This document shows positions 55,707 through 55,726 of a stretch of 55,726 nt of DNA, one piece after another; within the stretch, counting starts at the first letter, position 1, and every line of letters begins with the position of its first letter. The stretch spans positions 1 to 55,726 of the forward strand of contig JAGVEX010000016.1 of NCBI GenBank assembly GCA_020057885.1, written 5' to 3'. The position numbers and the translations under genes were made by a program. Below the pieces are notes generated by a model, which did not search any database, was not told the origin of the DNA, and saw nothing but the letters and a program-made list of their open reading frames with translations. Origin of the DNA: a bacterium (lineage in GTDB: Bacteria; Patescibacteriota; Patescibacteriia; Veblenbacterales; UBA10138).

Positions 55707-55726
55707 ATGCTAAATTTGAGGCATGA
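55707..55726 (+). CDS. Possible start of a transposase gene, cut by the window end
   Basis: ATG at 55707 opens the frame M-L-N-L-R-H before the sequence ends. GAGG lies 3-4 nt upstream. Six residues cannot identify a family; the call rests on the adjacent element-like hairpin and on the resemblance of short LRH.. starts to IS200-type transposases. Confidence 0.2.

Noticed and set aside
1-55726. CRISPR array, prophage or conjugative element
   Set aside because: No regularly spaced repeats, Cas, phage structural, integrase or conjugation genes were seen; mobile DNA is limited to the two edges and small palindromes.

Overview
The window looks like a piece of a Patescibacteria (CPR) chromosome. 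The evidence is gene content, short versions of several families (HrcA of 231 aa, SufD of 276 aa), PduL-type phosphotransacetylase in place of Pta, DUF4012, DUF5654 and Gmad2 proteins, AT-rich DNA and very tight gene packing. TGA is used as a normal stop (for example in the Gmad2 gene), so the standard bacterial code fits and the recoded Gracilibacteria code does not. A finer taxonomic placement cannot be made from sequence reading alone. No ribosomal RNA, tRNA or CRISPR array was seen.

Layout. 1-0.43 kb: tail of a probable IS200/IS605 transposase with its end hairpin, abutting a broken S41-type protease gene. 0.5-3.1 kb: Gmad2 protein, then tgt-queA (queuosine). 3.2-4.6 kb: single accessory genes (alpha/beta hydrolase, acylphosphatase). 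4.6-9.8 kb: AbrB-like regulator with a perfect operator, then a MacA/MacB-type efflux operon with two permeases. 10.3-17.6 kb: chaperone region (CIRCE, hrcA-grpE, zinc ribbon, hsp20, dnaK, dnaJ) interspersed with small unknown genes and a structured RNA candidate. 18.8-21.2 kb: dus-cysS on the minus strand. 21.3-22.7 kb: small membrane proteins and a CDGSH protein. 22.7-29.1 kb: Rrf2 regulator, superoxide dismutase and the suf iron-sulfur operon, interrupted by a reverse-strand membrane gene. 29.5-37.5 kb: fermentation island (two PfkB kinases, PduL, AckA, LOG-like protein, 2-oxoacid:ferredoxin oxidoreductase). 37.9-41.9 kb: recJ, RNase HI, two NUDIX hydrolases and an inositol-monophosphatase-type enzyme. 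41.9-42.4 kb: rnpB on the minus strand. 42.6-49.9 kb: surface polysaccharide cluster (initiating sugar transferase, three GT4 glycosyltransferases, DUF4012). 50-55.6 kb: small accessory genes, a second structured RNA candidate with a strong promoter, murJ and lepA. The last 90 bases carry a bipartite hairpin and a possible transposase start.

How it works together. Pyruvate would be oxidised by PorAB to acetyl-CoA, converted to acetyl phosphate by PduL and to acetate plus ATP by AckA. The PfkB kinases and the LOG-like protein suggest that nucleosides or nucleotides feed sugar phosphate into this route. Iron-sulfur clusters for PorAB and the CDGSH protein would come from the Suf system, which sits behind an Rrf2 repressor whose 33-bp palindrome covers its own -10 box.

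The less ordinary content lies between the genes: two candidate structured RNAs with recognisable promoters and ends, a 34-bp palindromic repeat in two inverted copies, a 25-bp identical leader in front of sod and a DUF3467 gene, and palindrome-derived in-frame insertions in cysS and the oxidoreductase alpha gene, with related sequence in rnpB. There is also a split between housekeeping genes (AT-rich leaders, no Shine-Dalgarno) and solitary accessory genes (TTGACA promoters, strong Shine-Dalgarno, own terminators, many AGA/AGG/ATA codons).
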